Origin: Uliginosibacterium gangwonense DSM 18521
GTDB taxonomy: Bacteria; Pseudomonadota; Gammaproteobacteria; Burkholderiales; Rhodocyclaceae
Reading direction: 5' to 3'
NCBI RefSeq assembly: GCF_000373965.1
Contig: NZ_KB892857.1
Coordinates: 171,576-235,575, forward strand
Length of the DNA: 64,000 nt
Part shown: one piece after another, positions 62,019 to 64,000 of the stretch
Position numbering within the stretch: position 1 is the first letter of the stretch
How the letters are laid out: each line of letters begins with the position of its first letter
Translations under genes and position numbers: made by a program
The notes under the pieces: generated by a model
Told to the model about the DNA's origin: nothing
Database searches by the model: none
The model's input: only the letters and a program-made list of their open reading frames with translations

Positions 62019-63356
62019 TCAGGCTTTGCGCTCATCCCACACACGGCGGGCCTTGCCCTCGCTGCGCGGAATGCTGTGCGGCTCGACCAGACGCACCGCT
62101 GCGCGGATGCCGGTAATGCGCTCGATGGAATGTGCCAGCCGCTTGTGCAGAGATTCCATCGCGCTGACCTGATCGCTGAACACTTCGGCCCCCACCTCGA
62201 CCTCGACCCCCATCTGGTCCAGCCCGTGCTCGCGGGTGAGCACAATGCGGTAATGCGGCAGGGCACCTTCGACAGCCAGCAGGGCGGTTTCGATCTGCGA
62301 GGGGAAGACGTTGACGCCCCGAATAATGAACATGTCATCCGAACGACGGGCCACGCGGGCAATGCGCCGCACGGTACGGCCACAACTGCACGGCTCAGTG
62401 ATGATATGGGTGATGTCCCGCGTGCGATAACGGATCATAGGCATGGCCCGTTTGGATAGCGTGGTCAGCACCAGTTCGCCTTCCTCGCCATCCGGCAGTA
62501 CCTTGCAGGTTTCCGGGTCAATGATCTCGGGATAGAAATGGTCCTCGAAAATATGCAATCCAGCTTGCTCGCAGCATTCTGCCCCTACGCCGGGGCCGAT
62601 GATTTCAGACAGGCCATAAATGTCATAGGCTTTGATCCCGCCGCCTTTCTCGATGCATTCACGCATGCCTTCCGACCAGGGTTCGGCGCCAAACACCCCG
62701 GCACGCAGGGGCAGCTCGCGCATATCCACACCCAGTTCGTTGGCACGCTCAATCATGTGCAAGAAGTAGCTTGGGGTACAGCACACCGCCGTCACGCCAA
62801 AATCACGCATCAGCATGATCTGCCGGTCTGTGTTGCCCCCAGAGGTTGGCACCACGGTAGCGCCGATGGCTTCCAGCCCGTAGTGTGCGCCCAACCCCCC
62901 GGTAAACAAGCCATAGCCATATGCATTCTGCACAATATCGCCACGGTGGATACCTGCCGAGGCGAAGGTCCGCAACATTACCGAGGCCCATACCTGCAGG
63001 TCTTCCTGCGTGTAGGCCACCACAATAGGCTTGCCGGTGGTGCCACTGGAAGCGTGCAGGCGCACGATCTCGGACATCGGGCTGGCGAACAGGCCAAATG
63101 GATAGGTATCGCGCAGATCGGTCTTGATGGTAAAGGGCAGTTGCGCCAGATCGGCAAGTGACCCGATGCAGGCGGGGGTGAGGCCGCGTTCCTGCATCCG
63201 CTCCCGAAACAGGGATACATGCTCGTAGGCACGATTGACCACAGCTTTCAGGCGCCGTAACTGCAAATCACGCAGTTGCGCTGCGGGCAAGTAGTCCGGC
63301 GCGCTGACCGGATGAAAGCCCTGCCCCTGGTCGTTCCAGTTCTCGCGCATCATCAT
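62019..63356 (-). CDS. paaK: Phenylacetate-CoA ligase
   Basis: This 445-residue AMP-forming adenylate ligase activates phenylacetate or related arylacetates to the CoA thioester. Family blocks: FTIKTDLRDTYPFGLFASPM, HASSGTTGKPIVVAYTQEDL (AMP-binding P-loop), YDIYGLSEIIGPGVGAEC, MIRYRTRDITHI and FIIRGVNVFPSQIETALL. The three in-frame ATGs at 63356, 63353 and 63350 are all possible starts. The order iorA-iorB-paaK-ACT suggests a joint pathway from aromatic amino acids via arylpyruvate to arylacetyl-CoA, with the ligase recapturing free arylacetate. Confidence 0.94.
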   Translation of the reverse strand: MMMRENWNDQGQGFHPVSAPDYLPAAQLRDLQLRRLKAVVNRAYEHVSLFRERMQERGLTPACIGSLADLAQLPFTIKTDLRDTYPFGLFASPMSEIVRLHASSGTTGKPIVVAYTQEDLQVWASVMLRTFASAGIHRGDIVQNAYGYGLFTGGLGAHYGLEAIGATVVPTSGGNTDRQIMLMRDFGVTAVCCTPSYFLHMIERANELGVDMRELPLRAGVFGAEPWSEGMRECIEKGGGIKAYDIYGLSEIIGPGVGAECCEQAGLHIFEDHFYPEIIDPETCKVLPDGEEGELVLTTLSKRAMPMIRYRTRDITHIITEPCSCGRTVRRIARVARRSDDMFIIRGVNVFPSQIETALLAVEGALPHYRIVLTREHGLDQMGVEVEVGAEVFSDQVSAMESLHKRLAHSIERITGIRAAVRLVEPHSIPRSEGKARRVWDERKA

Positions 63357-63394
63357 GTCTCCTCCCCCTCGGCCCTTCGGGCTCTATGACTTAT

Positions 63395-63877
63395 TCATGC
63401 AGTGGCCTGTCGGCCTTGGTGGAATGCTTCCAGATTCAAACGGTGGTGTTTTTCAGCCAGGTTGGCACAAATGGCCGCTTCCCAGGTTTCAAGCGGAATT
63501 TCCAGCACATTGCTCAACACGCCAAGCAGGGCGACATTCACCGATTTCGCCTGTATCTTGCCCGGCACGGTGGCCAGGGATTCCGGTGAAACCAATATGC
63601 CACTGGCTTTGAGCACATGCCGATTGACTTCTACCTGATCAGGGGCCACCACGATCAGGCAATCGGCCTGCCCGGCAGGAATCATCGGGCTATACACATG
63701 GGGGCCGAAACGCACATCGCTGGCGACCGATCCGCCGCGCTGGCTCATGCCGTGGATTTCGCTTTTCTTCACGTCCAGACCACAGCGGAAGGCTGCATCG
63801 GCCAGAATGTCCGAGGCCTTGACCACACCCTGCCCACCCAGCCCGGCAACGACTACATTGATGACTTTGCTTGCCAT
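63395..63877 (-). CDS. iorB: Indolepyruvate ferredoxin oxidoreductase subunit beta
   Basis: The ATG at 63877 has an ideal aaggagg 6 nt upstream and gives a 160-residue subunit; the longer frame is not conserved. Blocks are VVAGLGGQGVVKASDILADA and KSEIHGMSQRGGSVASDVRF, marking the gamma-type domain of 2-oxoacid:ferredoxin oxidoreductases. With IorA it decarboxylates arylpyruvates to arylacetyl-CoA using ferredoxin. At 160 residues it is shorter than most IorB proteins (about 190-200), though nothing looks broken. It begins 10 nt after the iorA stop. Confidence 0.93.
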   Translation of the reverse strand: MASKVINVVVAGLGGQGVVKASDILADAAFRCGLDVKKSEIHGMSQRGGSVASDVRFGPHVYSPMIPAGQADCLIVVAPDQVEVNRHVLKASGILVSPESLATVPGKIQAKSVNVALLGVLSNVLEIPLETWEAAICANLAEKHHRLNLEAFHQGRQATA

Positions 63878-63887
63878 GTGATCCTCC

Positions 63888-64000
63888 TTACTGGGCTGCG
63901 CAGGCCGTCGCGCAGGTGTTTTTCTTTTCGGCAGCAGCCTTTTCGTACTGGCGGATCTTGGGAGCGGCCAATATGCAGGGGCGACGCGCCACAATGACCG
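63888..64000 (-). CDS. iorA: Indolepyruvate ferredoxin oxidoreductase subunit alpha, C-terminal end (partial)
   Basis: The minus strand from the right edge of the window reads VIVARRPCILAAPKIRQYEK and ends in a Lys/Ala/Cys-rich tail with a stop at 63888. VIVARRPC is the end of the TPP-binding domain of IorA, just before its C-terminal ferredoxin region. Only the last ~37 residues are in the window. The absence of the two 4Fe-4S Cys clusters after this point, with only scattered Cys in the tail, is notable if the gene ends here. Confidence 0.8.
   Translation of the reverse strand, partial: VIVARRPCILAAPKIRQYEKAAAEKKNTCATACAAQ

Noticed and set aside
1-64000. CRISPR arrays, tRNA/rRNA genes, integrases or IS elements
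   Set aside because: No regularly spaced repeats, no tRNA-like cloverleaf or rRNA text, and no transposase or integrase motifs were seen by eye.

Overview
The window is GC-rich, densely coded chromosome from what looks like a betaproteobacterium, probably near Rhodocyclales. That placement is inferred from gene order and content: an AlgZ/AlgR-type pair divergent from argH, a pilGHIJ-chpA twitching-chemotaxis operon, dusB-fis-purH-purD, rubredoxin next to thiD-thiE-hemL, and a class I PHA synthase. No rRNA, tRNA, CRISPR array, prophage or intact insertion sequence was seen.

Layout. 1-7 kb: the 3' end of a molybdopterin oxidoreductase, algR-algZ, argH, a fructosamine kinase and a secreted GH28 polygalacturonase. 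7-11 kb: a HEAT-like lipoprotein, then an AT-rich island with two overlapping secreted DUF4034-like genes. 11-19.4 kb: an ABC-F ATPase (ybiT type), an overlapping rapZ / NusG-II / Gx / ubiX operon, DUF1289, an SDR, an MBL-fold hydrolase and phaC. 19.4-21.7 kb: a second lower-GC stretch with an RraB-domain protein, an orphan ORF, apparent gene remnants and a bacteriohemerythrin. 21.7-31.5 kb: a DegP-type protease, oxyR, a phosphoesterase / Ser-Thr kinase-USP fusion / membrane hydrolase operon, an MHS transporter and a TctDE-like two-component system. 31.5-42 kb: esterases, a thioredoxin-like ferredoxin, a GST, a split glutathione-synthesis pair, an ArsR regulator, an HD-GYP protein with a hybrid kinase, and two RDD membrane proteins. 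42-46.4 kb: purD, purH, fis, dusB. 46.5-56.5 kb: the chpA-pilJIHG cluster with a 2093-residue ChpA. 56.7-64 kb: rubredoxin, thiDE, hemL, serA, a VOC protein, then an arylacetate module (ACT protein, paaK, iorB, end of iorA).

Themes. Oxidative and redox stress recurs (oxyR, glutathione synthesis, GST, DegP-like protease, bacteriohemerythrin, rubredoxin). Surface behaviour is represented by AlgZR, Pil-Chp and HD-GYP/hybrid kinase genes. Carbon storage (phaC), pectin attack (GH28) and aromatic amino-acid catabolism (iorAB-paaK) suggest a soil, water or plant-associated heterotroph. The least explained parts are the two low-GC islands (about 8.1-11.1 kb and 19.4-20.9 kb), the kinase-USP/phosphoesterase operon, the split gshF-like pair and the NusG-II/Gx/ubiX coupling. 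Many start sites below were moved inward from the longest open frame because a ribosome binding site, signal peptide or family alignment favoured the internal start.
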